From Triplophysa rosa (Eukaryota; Chordata; Actinopteri; Cypriniformes; Nemacheilidae), in the NCBI RefSeq assembly GCF_024868665.1, contig NC_079904.1, positions 19,740,996 to 19,804,995 of the forward strand: a stretch of DNA of 64,000 nucleotides. Direction: 5' to 3'. Shown in pieces: positions 20,428-31,468 of the stretch. The notes under the pieces were generated by a model. That model saw only the letters and a program-made list of their open reading frames with translations, was not told where the DNA came from and did not search any database. Position 1 is the stretch's first letter. The number at the start of each line of letters is the position of its first letter. Position numbers and translations under genes: made by a program.

Positions 20428-20622
20428 GTCTATTCAAAATGTTTCTTTTTCTGTTTTGTGTTTTATAGCCATATAGTATAAGTATACGAATAGTGTCAAT
20501 CTAAAAAATAATAATATTGTGGTACAATTACATGTAATACTAAACGTTGATGTTAAAATGGCACAGTGGTTGCCATGAAAAAAATAAATGGCACAGCACT
20601 TCAAAAAGGTTGCCGACCCCTG

Positions 20623-22500
20623 GTCTACAGTATCGAACGCAGCACTAAGGTCGAGCAGGACTAGGAGTGAGATGTTACCTTTATCTGATGCTATAAGCAG
20701 GTCGTTTGTAATTTTAACGAGCGCAGTTTCAGTACTATGATGCGGTCTAAAGCCTGACTGGAATTTTTCGTGTATGTCATTATTTTGTAAGAAAGAGCAC
20801 AACTGAGTGGACACTACTTTTTCTAGTATTTTAGACAGGTAAGGGAGATTTGAAATCGGTCTATAGTTTCCTAGTTCATTGGGGTCTAAGTTTGGTTTCT
20901 TGATAAGAGGCTTAATGACGGCCAGTTTAAAGGGTCCTGGGACATGGCCTAGATTAATTGACGAGTTGATAATGTTATAAATGGGCTCAATTGCAACGGG
21001 TAATAACTCTTTTAATAATTTAGTTGGTATGGGATCTAATAAGCAAGTTGTAGGTTTAGATGTTGCAATAAGTTTAATTAAATCTTCCTGTTTTATAGGT
21101 GAAAAACACTGTAGCCTTTCTTTTGGGGCGATGGTTGGTACTAATTTATAGGACAGACTTGGAGGTTGAGTTTTTACTATTTTGTCTCGTATGTTTTCGA
21201 TTTTCTCTGTAAAAAAATTCATGAAATCATTGCTACCAAGGTGCGGCGGAATACCCAGGTCAGGTGAAGTCTGTTTATTTGTTAGTTTAGCAACTGTACT
21301 AAATAAAAACCTTGGATTGTTTTTGTTAGTTTCTATGAGGTTACGGAGGTGCTCAGCCTTTGCTGCTTTTAGTGCCTTTTTATAACAGTTTGCACTCTCT
21401 TTCCACGCAATTTTAAAGACCTCTAATTGGGTTTGTTTCCATTTGCGCTCCAGTTTACGTGTTTCTCTTTTAAGGGCGCGAGTGGTGCTATTGTACCATG
21501 GTGCTGCGTTTTTCTCATTAATCTTTTTTGACTTCATAGGTGCGACAGCTTCTAATGTATTAGAGAAAATAGTGCCCAATTTGCTGGTCATGTCATCGAG
21601 CGATTCTATATTTATTGGTATGGTTATTAAAGGAGTCAGATCTGGCAAGCTCTTTGCGAAACTATCTTTAGTAGTCGAGGTAATTGTTCTACCCTGTCGA
21701 TAACGAGTTAAACGGCTGATTTCTGCAGTGCGCAGTGTACATGTTATAAGATAGTGATCAGTGACATCGTCGCTTTGAGGTATAATATCTATATTGGTTA
21801 GATCGGCTCCGTGAGATATAATCAAGTCTAGTGTATGATTAAATCGATGAGTGGGTCCATTGATGTGTTGTGTTACTCCAAAAGAGTGTAATAGCTCTGT
21901 AAACGCCACTGCTAATGCATCGTTAGCACTATCTACGTGGATATTAAAGTCTCCGACAATTAGTACTTTATCAACGTTAACCAATAGGTCCGATAGGAAG
22001 TCCGCAAACTCTTTCAGAAAATCAGTGTAGGGACCAGGGGGTCTATACACTGTAGCCAACGTACAAGAAAGCAATGGTTTTTTACTGTCAATTGGAACAA
22101 TTATGTTCAACGCAAGCACTTCAAATGATTTAAATTTATGCTCCGTTCTCTGAGTTACAGTAAGAAAGTCTCTAAAGATTGTTGCGACACTGCCACCTCG
22201 ACCAACCGGACGTGGCTCATGCATATAACAGTAGCTTGGTGGAGTACACTCATTTAGACCGTAATAATCATTTGGTTTAAGACAGGTTTCGGTAAGGCAA
22301 AGTATATCAAAACTGTTGTCTGTGATCATTTCATTTACAATAACTGCTTTTGAATTTAGTGATCTAATATTAAGTAGGCCGAACTTTATGAGTTTGTTTT
22401 GGTCGTTTATTACATTGTCCTCAGGTTTAATCACGATTAGATTTTTTCTCTGAGATTTGGCTATTTTGTTATTTTGTAGTATTATTCGGGGGACAGACAC
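20623..22500 (-). pseudogene. L2 LINE (minus copy), block 1: ORF2 endonuclease and RT N-terminus
   Basis: A continuous 625-codon frame from Met at 22500 to FDTVD at the hAT junction. Apurinic-type endonuclease motifs: [32 protein letters not shown], and DDVTDHYLI with the catalytic DH. Then come the ORF2 linker ([20 protein letters not shown]) and RT motifs: [51 protein letters not shown] and [12 protein letters not shown]. It would nick target DNA and prime reverse transcription there. No stop precedes the insertion, so the hAT disrupted an otherwise well-preserved ORF2. It is separated from ORF1 by 96 bases. Confidence 0.9.
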
Positions 22501-22596
22501 AGTCTCTATGCATTTGGAAGCAGTAACATTTCTAACAGATGAGTGGGAGGAACACAGACTTTGGTTGAAGTTTTGACTTACCGCTGGGAGACGTAG

Positions 22597-23313
22597 TCAA
22601 GCGGTGCGTAGCGTCTTTGAGATGTTGTCAGACAGAAGAACCGCTCCGATGCTGCTGGGGTGCAGGCCGTCAGGGCGGAAGAGCCTAGGTCGCTCCCAGA
22701 ACAGATCAAAATTATAAACAAAGAGCAGCTTCTGTTCAATACACCATGACATCAACCATTTATTTACAGCAAATAGTCTACTGAACTTTTCATTCCCTCG
22801 TCGGTAGGTAGGAAGCGGCCTTGATACGATGATCCTCGCCGTGGGCGATGCGTTGCGTACCGTCTCGATCAGACTCCTGAAGTCCCTCTTCAGGATCGCC
22901 GACTGCCTCATCCTGATGTCATTCACCCCCGTGTGCAGCACGACAGCTCCAACGTTAGCATCGTCCTTCAGGATCGCAGGTACCTGCGCAGAGACATCAA
23001 GAACACGGGCGCCAGGAAAACAATGAGTGAGCACCTTACCTTTAGTGGAGGAAGCGCGTACGTTCCGGACGATTGAGTCTCCGATGACCACAGCATTGCA
23101 TTCCGTCTCGCAGAGGGCGGCAAAGCGGTTCCTGGTCGGGATCTCGAAGACCGGTGGCGGCGGTTGAGTCATCGCTCCAGTCCTGGCTCGCGCCTTTCGC
23201 CGTGGGTGTGCCGGTGCAGGAGTGAAGTTCATTTGGGCTGACCGTGTTCTCGAAACCTGGGCTCTGTGCAGAGAAACACGTGCAGTAGAAGTGGAAGGTT
23301 CCTGATGACTCAT
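22597..23313 (-). CDS. L2 LINE ORF1, esterase (SGNH hydrolase) type
   Basis: A 238-residue ORF1, complete. An N-terminal arginine-rich segment (about residues 11-60) is followed by an SGNH/GDSL-type hydrolase. Block I is VIGDSIVRNV (about 75-84; serine nucleophile), block III HTGVNDIRMR (about 127-136) and block V DGLHPSSIG (about 215-223; Asp and His of the triad). Esterase ORF1 proteins are known from CR1/L2-clade LINEs of fish; their role in transposition is unsettled. ORF2 follows 96 bases downstream. All three catalytic blocks look intact, unlike the plus copy at 43459-44338. Start: first Met of the frame, near the element's 5' end at about 23330. Confidence 0.88.
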   Translation of the reverse strand: MSHQEPSTSTARVSLHRAQVSRTRSAQMNFTPAPAHPRRKARARTGAMTQPPPPVFEIPTRNRFAALCETECNAVVIGDSIVRNVRASSTKGKVLTHCFPGARVLDVSAQVPAILKDDANVGAVVLHTGVNDIRMRQSAILKRDFRSLIETVRNASPTARIIVSRPLPTYRRGNEKFSRLFAVNKWLMSWCIEQKLLFVYNFDLFWERPRLFRPDGLHPSSIGAVLLSDNISKTLRTA

Positions 23314-23330
23314 CGTTTTCTCTTATCTGG

Positions 23331-24075
23331 TTGGTTCAATAACGCACCAGTCAAGCAGACATCAGACACTTTAATGCATGCACCCAGATGATGCACCCAG
23401 CTCCAGGTTGTTGTGATTGCACCAGACAGCCAGCTCTGCAACTTCCTATCTGTAAACAGGATGAGGCCGATGATGGTAGTGTCATCTGCTTGACAGAGGA
23501 GTCTTTTGCAGTGCAATCATTTGTATACAGGGAGAAGAGCAGTGGGAAGAGCACGCATCCCTGAGGGGCACCAGTGCTGATTGCGAGTCCCAGATGTGAG
23601 TTTACCCAGCTTCACTAGTTGCTGCCTGTCTGTTAGGAAGTTAGTGATCCATTGACAGATTGGGGTGGGCACGGAGAGCTGGGTCAGTTTGTCTGAGAGA
23701 AGGTCAGGCATGATGGTATTAAAGGCCGAACTTAAGTCCACAAATAAGATCCTTGCATAATTCCCAGGTCTATCAAGGTGTTGCAGAACATAATGTGTGA
23801 AGTGCAGATCAGAGCGAGTGTGGAGTGTGAGTCTGGTCTTAAATCGGCAGTAAAAAACATTCTGATCGTCAGCCAGTTGTTGATTCTCCACAGACTGTGG
23901 GAGTGATGTCTTGTACTTGGTGATGTTCTTCAGACCAGTCCATACTGACTCCGGGTCGTTGGCTGAAAACTGTTTTTTTTAGCTTTTCAGAGTAGTTTTT
24001 TTTTAGCCTTGCATAGCTTAGCCAGCACGCGTCCCTCTTCTGCGTTTGAACAGCAGCGCTGTACTCCAACTAGAA
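23331..24075 (-). pseudogene. Non-LTR retrotransposon RT fragment
   Basis: Pieces of one reverse transcriptase in several minus frames. LFVDLSSAFNTIMPDLLSDK (about 23690-23750) carries the first catalytic Asp. VPTPICQWITNFLTDRQQ, a broken GAPQG region near 23560, PLLFSLYTNDC (about 23515-23550) and QADDTTIIG (about 23470-23500; ADD intact) follow. The type is a common teleost LINE with a TNDC motif, different from the neighbouring L2. Both ends are missing. The L2 ORF1 start abuts it, so the minus L2 probably inserted here. Confidence 0.75.
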
Positions 24076-24149
24076 TGTCCATCAAAAAGTCTGAAAAATC
24101 AAAAACCAGAAAAATTATTATTTATATATATACTGTATATACTGTACAT

Positions 24150-25179
24150 CAGGGCTAGTCAACTGGCGGCCTGCGGGCCAAATGCGGCCCGTCAATCATC
24201 TTTACCTGGCCCGCCTTAACATTTCAAATAACTGGAGAGACTTTAAGAACGGTGTGCTTTAAATGCACGTCGTCTTTAGTCCAAGTCCAAAACGCTGCTA
24301 CATTCAATATGAAAGTAATTCCCACGGCTCATAATGATTTACGTCTTATAAAGCGATTTGATCGGTCAGTCCAAGAAACTTAATGTTATTTACAACGTTA
24401 TAATCAGCAATGGATTGCGCAGCCACAGGCAATCGGTTTGCGCACGCGATAGGTCGCGTTCTGTAGGAAGGGTACACCACGTGAACGGTTGTCTCAGATA
24501 AGGGGAAAACGGTGTTGTTTTTATTACTGCATTCATTATGTATACAGGCTATATTTACGAAAAAGAGCTGTTTATCTCCCCCCAGAACTCGCACTATACA
24601 AAGGATCTGCCCTATCAGTGCGTGGGGTACATGAATGCGATCGGAATTCACCCGAAGATGTGATAATACCGTTCAGTCTCTTGCACAGATCAATTGACTT
24701 GCTTTATAAGACGCGAATTTAACGTCACAAGGGGCAGTGATTACTTTTGTGTTGAATGTATTTGCGTTTTTAACTTTTAATGATTTAACTTTAATTCATA
24801 AGAAATATCTTCATAAATATCTTCTTGAAAAAACAATGCCAACCACATCTCGATGTACTGGAGGACTGTGGGTGAGTAAATTAGTAGCAATTTTGGGGTA
24901 AAGTAACGCATTAAGGAATATAAAATACAATTAAAAAGACAATATCCCTTTTAATTTAATATCATGAAAAGGCACAAATACTGGATCAAATATTTGTGTG
25001 CATGTTTTAATATATGGCCTATAAGTAACAGCAACAAAAACAGTATAAAAGGAACAAAATGCAATAAATAACAGAAAAACTAAATAACAGAAGAAATGAG
25101 GATATGGTAAAAAACTGGCCCGCATCCTATTTATACTTTTGGAATCTAGCCCTCAAAGAAAAGTACTTGAAGACCCCTG
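24150..25179. mobile_element. Non-autonomous hAT element
   Basis: A 1030-base element with a perfect 8-bp target duplication CTGTACAT (24142-24149 and 25180-25187). Ends: CAGGGCTAGTCAACTGG on the left, CAGGGGTCTTCAAGTAC complemented on the right; they share the CAGGG start typical of hAT elements, then diverge. The interior has no transposase. The left subterminal region is rich in GGCC/GGCCCG phrases. Confidence 0.88.
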
Positions 25180-25187
25180 CTGTACAT

Positions 25188-26117
25188 TATTGTACAGAAA
25201 TATTTTTTTCCAGTAAGGGGCAAATTTTGGAAGTGATTTCCAGGGGCATTTTAATTATTACCTTATTAAACATTATAAAAATCCCAGTTCTAGTCCTTGA
25301 TTCTGATTGGTTGAGCCATGTTCCAAGCCTTTATAAAATACCCCAATTAATATCTGCTGACCGCATTACATACAGTAGATGCAACATCAGTGGCACAGTG
25401 ATACTTAGGCTGTGTTGCTTGGCCTTGCTATGCATATGGAATAACCATTTATAATAATATAAAGCCCTGTGATAAGCCCTGTTAAGCAATGGGATACAGT
25501 GCATTTTATAACAGCTAAGGGTTGTTTTATAACAACCCACTGCTTCTTGGGGCTTTCTGCTTTATTGTTGCATTGTATTTTATAGTCTGTTTCAGTGGAA
25601 ACAACATAAACAAATGTTATGTGGCCCAAACTTAATCCTCATTTATCCATGAAAAAAATACTTGTAATTTCTATTCACCAGTCTTCACAAAGCAATGATA
25701 TCTAGTAATCTGGAGTTCAATCTGTACATTTTATTTTCATTATATGTTACCTGTCCAATAATATTTATTCTATATTTACATGGAAGAGCTGTCATTGGTT
25801 GTCATTTACCTTGGTTTCCCAACAGGTTCTCTGGTAGAATCTCCTAACTGGATCTGCTTGCTGCTGGCTAAATTGGAAAAGATGTTTATGGTCTTCTATC
25901 CATAAACACACAAGACATAATAAATGATCAACTATGGACATACAAAAGTAAAATAATACACTACTCTGTTCAAAATGTTTACCTTTTTTATATGACTTTC
26001 TCTTGCTCTCCCTTTTCTGTTTCTGAATTTCTCTTCATCTCCCTTGTCTCCGTATTTGCGTCTGTCTTTTTCATCATCTCCCTTCTGTCGTTGTGTGTCT
26101 TTCTCTTCTTCTCCCTT
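25188..26117. other. Spacer, no recognised gene
   Basis: AT-rich, then a pyrimidine-rich imperfect repeat (about 25985-26117; CTCCCTT/TCTTTCTC phrases). No coding support. Confidence 0.45.
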
Positions 26118-27258
26118 TGAACTCAACTCAACTTTATTTATATAGCGCTTTTTACAATTTTCATTGTTACAAAGCAGCTGTACATAAGACATTGACTATA
26201 AGCAAAACAATTAAAGTTGTACCTGTAAAAGCAAGAAAAAAGGTGAAAACAAAGACAGACATACCCACATACAAAACACTCCACACACACAATATGCACA
26301 TGTACTAACACACATACACATAGACACACACACACGGACCCGCACGCACACACACACGTACACAGACAAGTACGCGCACACACAAAGATGCACGCACGCA
26401 CGCACGCACAGTGAGAGCACACATTTAAGATAAAGGAGAGAGAAGCACAGGTCAAATATAACAGACTATAAATTCCTATATGCAATATTAATTAAGTAAT
26501 ACTTTAAAATTCTAAAGCAGCCCCCCCGGCCAGGCAGATGCAGTATGCAAACGGTGGCGAGGAACCCAAAACTCTAATCGAGAAAAAAAACCTCAGGAGA
26601 ACCCAGGCCCAACCAGGGGATTCCAGTTCCCCTCTGGCAAAAGCTTCTGCCTCTGCACAAGCTCTACAGAGCTTGCACAACAAAGAAAAATAAATAAATT
26701 TACTAATAAGGTAAATTATAGTTTTAAGATTATCATTAATAATCTAATAGCATTTCAAAATTTGTGGTGAAGACGTGTCAAGTGACCGCGTCCTTCTTTA
26801 TCCAGCTCTATCATCTCAGCTCTTGTCAGGTCGCTGCTTCCCATTCTCCGCTCTACCATCAGGTCTGGCCATGAACTGCATCCTGCTCGCTGTGGTAACC
26901 TTGGAACAATGAGACAAGACTGGCTGAGAGTAGAGTACTGTTCTGCACTCTTTGATGCAACAAATACATCAGTTGTGTTTTTGGTTGCGGTTGATCTAAC
27001 TAGTGCAGCATAAACCCTCAGAAGATTTATATTATGGAAGTGTAGTATATGCAAGATTAAAAAGATGCATCTTTAGTCTAGATTTAAACTAACAGAGTGT
27101 GTCTGCCTCCCAGACAGTGCAGGGAAGACTATTCCAAACTTTAGGCGCTAGATAGGAAAAGGATCTACCACCTGCACTTGATTTTGAAATTCTAGGTATT
27201 ACCAACTGACAGGACGCCTGAGAGTGTAATGCACGTGAAGGACTGTAATACAAAAGGT
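26118..27258 (-). mobile_element. L2 LINE 3' fragment (minus)
   Basis: Inverse of the 3' end of the plus L2 copies. It has the CTCAACTCAACTTTATTTAT tail at 26119, a CA-rich tract (26278-26410), the CCCCCCCGGCCAGGCAG block at 26521, and the last part of the ORF2 coding sequence (complement of about 27060-27258). It is 5'-truncated at about 27258. Confidence 0.85.
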
Positions 27259-27274
27259 ATTGTTTTTAAAAAGC

Positions 27275-27802
27275 TTAAATAAAGCTTGTAGAAGACTTCA
27301 ATGTTGTAAAATCTCTCATCAATTGTGACAAGAGCTGTATCTCTTCTGCAGTTGACGGAGTGTGCTCTGTTCCCTCATACTCAAAAAAAGTTTTATTTTT
27401 CTTCTCAAGCCAGCTCATCTCCACCTCAAGCTTTCCTGCTATGTTCCTAGCATCTGATTTAGCATATTCACATCTATGATTGCGAAATTCGTGAAGAAAT
27501 TCTTTCACTGCCCTGATTTCTACCTTCACCGTCGCGACTGAAACTTTGGGGCTCTGCAGGATTTTACTTGATTTTTCTGGAGCAACACTCGGTACCTCTA
27601 CATCTCGTTTCTCTGTGGAGTACACCTTTAGAGCAGTTAATGCATTCACAATTTCTGGAAGCTGGTAACAAACAGCTTTAACAGCTTCAAATCTACAGTA
27701 CATTGCCATCAGTGTAAAATTCTTACATGTTCTTTGAGAATGGTCCAACGGTGAACTGAGGAGCTGAAAATTGTGTAAAGCCACTGTAACAGCCCCCGAC
27801 AA
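27275..27802 (-). pseudogene. Unrecognised ORF, possibly hAT/ZMYM-like fragment
   Basis: A 175-codon frame without strong motifs. The segment RNIAGKLEVEMSWLEKKNKT with the following acidic/aromatic residues recalls the linker before the C-terminal domain of ZMYM1-like hAT proteins, which often have an EKR-type basic stretch there. No zinc finger, catalytic core or inverted ends were found. The function cannot be assigned. Confidence 0.3.
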
Positions 27803-28236
27803 AGCTAATGGACATCACAGAAGACTTGGCTGCATTACCAACAAGATTCAGGGTGTGCCTTCCACAAGAAACTTATGGCCGTAACTTACTTAGGTACAAC
27901 AATAACCAAGCGTAGGCACAGAGAAATAGAGCAACTTAAATACAAAAGCACAGACAAGGCACATGTGAAAACAATCCCACTAATTACTGGGGCATCAGAA
28001 GTGTGAGAACCCAGTAGGGACCTCTAGTGGTAAAAATAAAATATGACAAATCAAAACTCTGACATAGATGTGCTCTGGTTTCAGCTCTTAGAAAGTACTT
28101 GATTTAAATGATTGGATGTTACCTCTGGTTTTAGCATATTTCTCTCATTCAGACAAATGTTTCGGTCTTTTCATATTCTTTTCTTGATTGCTCTATAAGT
28201 ACTGGCAAACATACATGCAGTCATCAGATCAACCAG
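27803..28236. other. Spacer; possible Harbinger 3' flank
   Basis: Lies beyond the Harbinger stop at 28237 (minus). No ORF or terminal repeat was identified. Confidence 0.35.
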
Positions 28237-28337
28237 TCAAGAGTAATTTTTAACAAGTGCATCCCTTATTGCACGTCCAGAAAGTTTCTCACTATAAGAG
28301 AATGCCAGCACGCATTGGACTGGGTATTCAGCAGGGT

Positions 28338-29495
28338 TGTAAGGGTAGAGAGACTCACAGACAAGGTTTATAAGCCAGACAGGTACATTTATTGATAAAT
28401 GGTCATCATAACAACAGGTGAGTGTATGTGTATATACAGTATATGTATATATGATAGCGTTCTTGAACTGGACAGATGGGTAGAGGATATAACGGTCTTT
28501 GTGTTACCAGGAGTTGATGGATGGGTGGTGAACGTGGAGAAGGGAGGACGAACGGTAGATTCAAAGCCACGTGGAGTAAACAGCAGAGTAGGGGTTCACC
28601 GGGACAGTACTGGAGTATTCTTGGTAGAGATGGGACGTTTGACACTAAGGCTTCGAAGCCTGTTTTACTCTATTGAAGAAAACTGGTTCGAGACTGTGTC
28701 GAGGCTTGTATCAAATGTATGTGATCACGTGACCGATGACGTTTGAGGCTTCATACGTCACAATTAAACACCTGAAGCAATGTGACTGATTCAAATCTTT
28801 GCCGTGCCTTCATTCATTATAATGAGATGCAAAATGCTCTTAATGCAAATCAGAAAATCTAAATCCAGGGATGTCCTTATAATCAGTTCCACCATAAGAG
28901 GTATCCACTGAATTGCATATTGCAACATATTTCAAACATTTTACTAGTAAAGTGACATTTCAAAACGTTGTAACGCTTTCATGTGTGGACAATGATTCTC
29001 AGACTGAAGATACAGCTGAAATTGCTTTTGTGTTAACTGGAATCAACAAGATGTGAATCATTAGAAAGTGGCTTCTATAATTGCAGCTGACCACTAGATG
29101 TCACTGGTAGGGTCAGTCTTTGAGGCTTTGAAGCTTTGAATCATTTTCGGTACAATAAGGAAAAAGCCTCAAAAGCTCCACAAGGCTTCGTCTGCCCATC
29201 TCTAATTCTTGGAGATAGTAGTAGATTCCTCTGAGATCACTTGGAGTGTTCTAGGAGATAGCTGGAGTTCACTAGGATATTGTTGGGGTAAGTATATTCC
29301 ACTGGGATTGCTGGAGCTACTGCGAAAACTAGGATTAAAGTCCTTTACCACTTGGGAGACCTGCCGAAGACTGACTGCTGGTGAGTGGCTTTATTGTGCT
29401 GGGTGCAGTGATTAGTGATCGGGAACAGGTGTGCTGGTCAGAATTTGGGTGATTGTGAACGTGGACGTGGGGTGGAGCCTGGTGTGTCCGTGACA
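28338..29495 (-). mobile_element. Solo LTR inserted in Harbinger
   Basis: On the minus strand it starts TGTCACGGACACACC and ends CCTTACA. Flanks AGGGT (28333-28337) and AGGAT (29496-29500) form a 5-bp duplication with one mismatch. An AATAAA near the minus 3' end (complement of about 28388-28394) supports minus orientation. Without the MITE inside (28625-29204 plus its duplication) the LTR is about 570 bases. No internal retroviral-type sequence remains. Confidence 0.75.
28625..29204. mobile_element. hAT MITE with TAGAGATGGG ends
   Basis: A 580-base non-coding element with 10-bp inverted ends TAGAGATGGG and a perfect 8-bp target duplication ATTCTTGG (28617-28624 and 29205-29212). Subterminal GGCTTCGAAGCC-like phrases occur at both ends. 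It sits inside the solo LTR, so it is the younger of the two. Confidence 0.92.
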
Positions 29496-29654
29496 AGGAT
29501 CATGTAGAGTACTATTATTATCTTCCTCACAAAGAGGGACATTGCACCTTGTACCAATGTTGTGGAAGACAATACAGGCAAGTATTTTGTTGTATGCTCC
29601 CTGTGGTTCCACTCGCAAGTACAAGTAGTTAAGACATGCAAAGCGCCTTTAGAG

Positions 29655-31066
29655 TAGTGATGGCAAAATGAAGCCTCCTGAACCACTGAGACTTCGCAGT
29701 CTATTGCTTCATCAAAAGGTTCATTACCCGAAGCTTCATTCAGCATTGCTCACTAGTGACACCTAACTGTACACAAATCAATTAATTCTGAGCCAGTGAC
29801 CTCGAAAGACAATTGTCCATTGCTAGGTGTCAAATAAAATGTGTTTTTCTCTGTGTAACTTTACTTGTGCTTTCTTTATTTCTTTCTTTCTTTCTCTCTC
29901 TCTCTCTTGCACGCACACAAACAATGAATTATTAATCAATTGTTTGAAAAGTGACAGTGTGACAGGAAAAGTGAAACAAAGAAGTGCAGTGCCTATGGGA
30001 GAGGGAGTGTAATACTTAAAATTAAAACAAATCATTAAGTTTCTTCTTTTTTTTGTGTGCAGGGAATTGTTAATGGTTTCAGTTGAGTGTAGTGCTTATG
30101 GAACTGGGGGTATTGTGGGGCAAACTGGAAACAGGAAGGATTGTTATTGAGGAACAGAATTTTTTAAACAGTATTGGGGTTTAAAAGATTCATCTTCTTT
30201 GACAAAACCTCTCCAGCTTTGGAAAATATCCTTTCACAAGGAACAGAGGATGCAGGAGAACATAAAAATGTCAGTGCCAGCTGGTATAAGTGAGATTACT
30301 GATGCTTCTGTTGAGCCCAATATACTCTCTAATATATAGCTCTTTTTGACACAGCAAGCATTTCACCTAGAAAAATTAAATAATAGACATGACAGTTTAT
30401 ACAGCCATATAGTAAGGATTAAAATTATACTAAGACAGTAAAAATATCATTGACACATGCCTTATTATGAGCAACCATTTCAAAATACTCACAGACAGGA
30501 GAGGTTTTCCTCTTTCTTGTTGACTCCATGATAATGAAAAAGGAGATCAAGCAAACAAATCTAAAAGGGCAATCCAAATCAACAAGCAGTCCAGTCCAGT
30601 CCAAATCCAAAACAATCCAACTAGCCAATCTTCTCTAACTGTGAACATAACAAAATAATATAAGTGATGTAATTAATAATGACAATATACTATCTATCTA
30701 ATATAACTAATCTAACCTAATATAATGTAATCATGATGTATAGGGCTAACACATATATGACACAAAAAAATTACGACAAAAAGACAATTCTCTGACTCTC
30801 TAACACTCTACTTCTGCTACCTCTACTACTGACACCTCTCTGAAACGGCGCAACACTCACAGGTGGCGCGAGTTTTGAAACTGCTTTATCCGGGAGCGAT
30901 ACTCAGATGAAACCGATGACGTATTCCACACAAACTGAGGCCTCGTTTGTCATTGGTCACGTGATTCCTTCGTTAACAACACAAGCCTCGAATCGAGGCT
31001 TGATCTGGCACGCCCATTTTTGCTCGAAACAAGCTCCGAAGCCTCGCTTCAAATGTCACATCACTA
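29655..31066 (-). mobile_element. Internally deleted hAT with TAGTGATG ends
   Basis: Ends TAGTGATG on both sides and a perfect 8-bp duplication CTTTAGAG (29647-29654 and 31067-31074) inside the Harbinger coding sequence. The only coding remnant is a C-terminal hAT piece at 30176-30290. GAAGCCTC-type subterminal motifs resemble those of the MITE at 28625. A TTTC/TC microsatellite lies at 29878-29910. Confidence 0.92.
30176..30290 (-). pseudogene. hAT dimerisation-domain remnant
   Basis: The minus strand reads YQLALTFLCSPASSVPCERI then FSKAGEVLSKK, matching the conserved hAT C-terminal signature (S/P-CERIFSxAG). Only about 38 codons survive. Confidence 0.75.
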
Positions 31067-31468
31067 CTTTAGAGAACTCCATTTAAGCGCTCAATTACAC
31101 ACCTTGTTTTGCAAAGAGCAGAATTGAAACGTGCCTGCTCAGGTGTGTTTGCTGCAAGAAAACGGGTCATCAGCCATGGCAGGAGTGGCTAGACACTGTC
31201 TCCTAATATTATGCCATCCGGTCTGTTGGTTTGAAGCTCCCTGTATAGAGCACTCTCCCTCAGGATATGTGCGTCATGAACAGACCCAGGCCATTTCACA
31301 ACACAGTTTGTGACAATGAGGTCAGCATCACCCACAAGTTGGATGTTGATGCTGTGCCTTCCCTTTCGATTGACATATTCCCACTCCCTTTCATGAAGTG
31401 CTTGTATGTGCACATGAGTGCAGTCAATAACCCCAGTAGTACTGGGCATGTTTCCTAAAAGAAAAAAC

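Larger units (their letters stand above)
17881..20622 (+). mobile_element. hAT DNA transposon, apparently complete
   Basis: Terminal inverted repeats: the left end reads CGGTCGGCAACCT, and the right end reads, complemented, CAGGGGTCGGCAACCT. An 8-bp target duplication GTCTACAG lies at 17873-17880 and 20623-20630, inside the RT frame of the minus L2. The left end seems to lack the first three or four terminal bases. Subterminal copies of TGGCACGCC occur near 17910-17945, as is common in hAT elements. The transposase ORF is intact. Length 2.74 kb suits an autonomous hAT. Confidence 0.9.
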
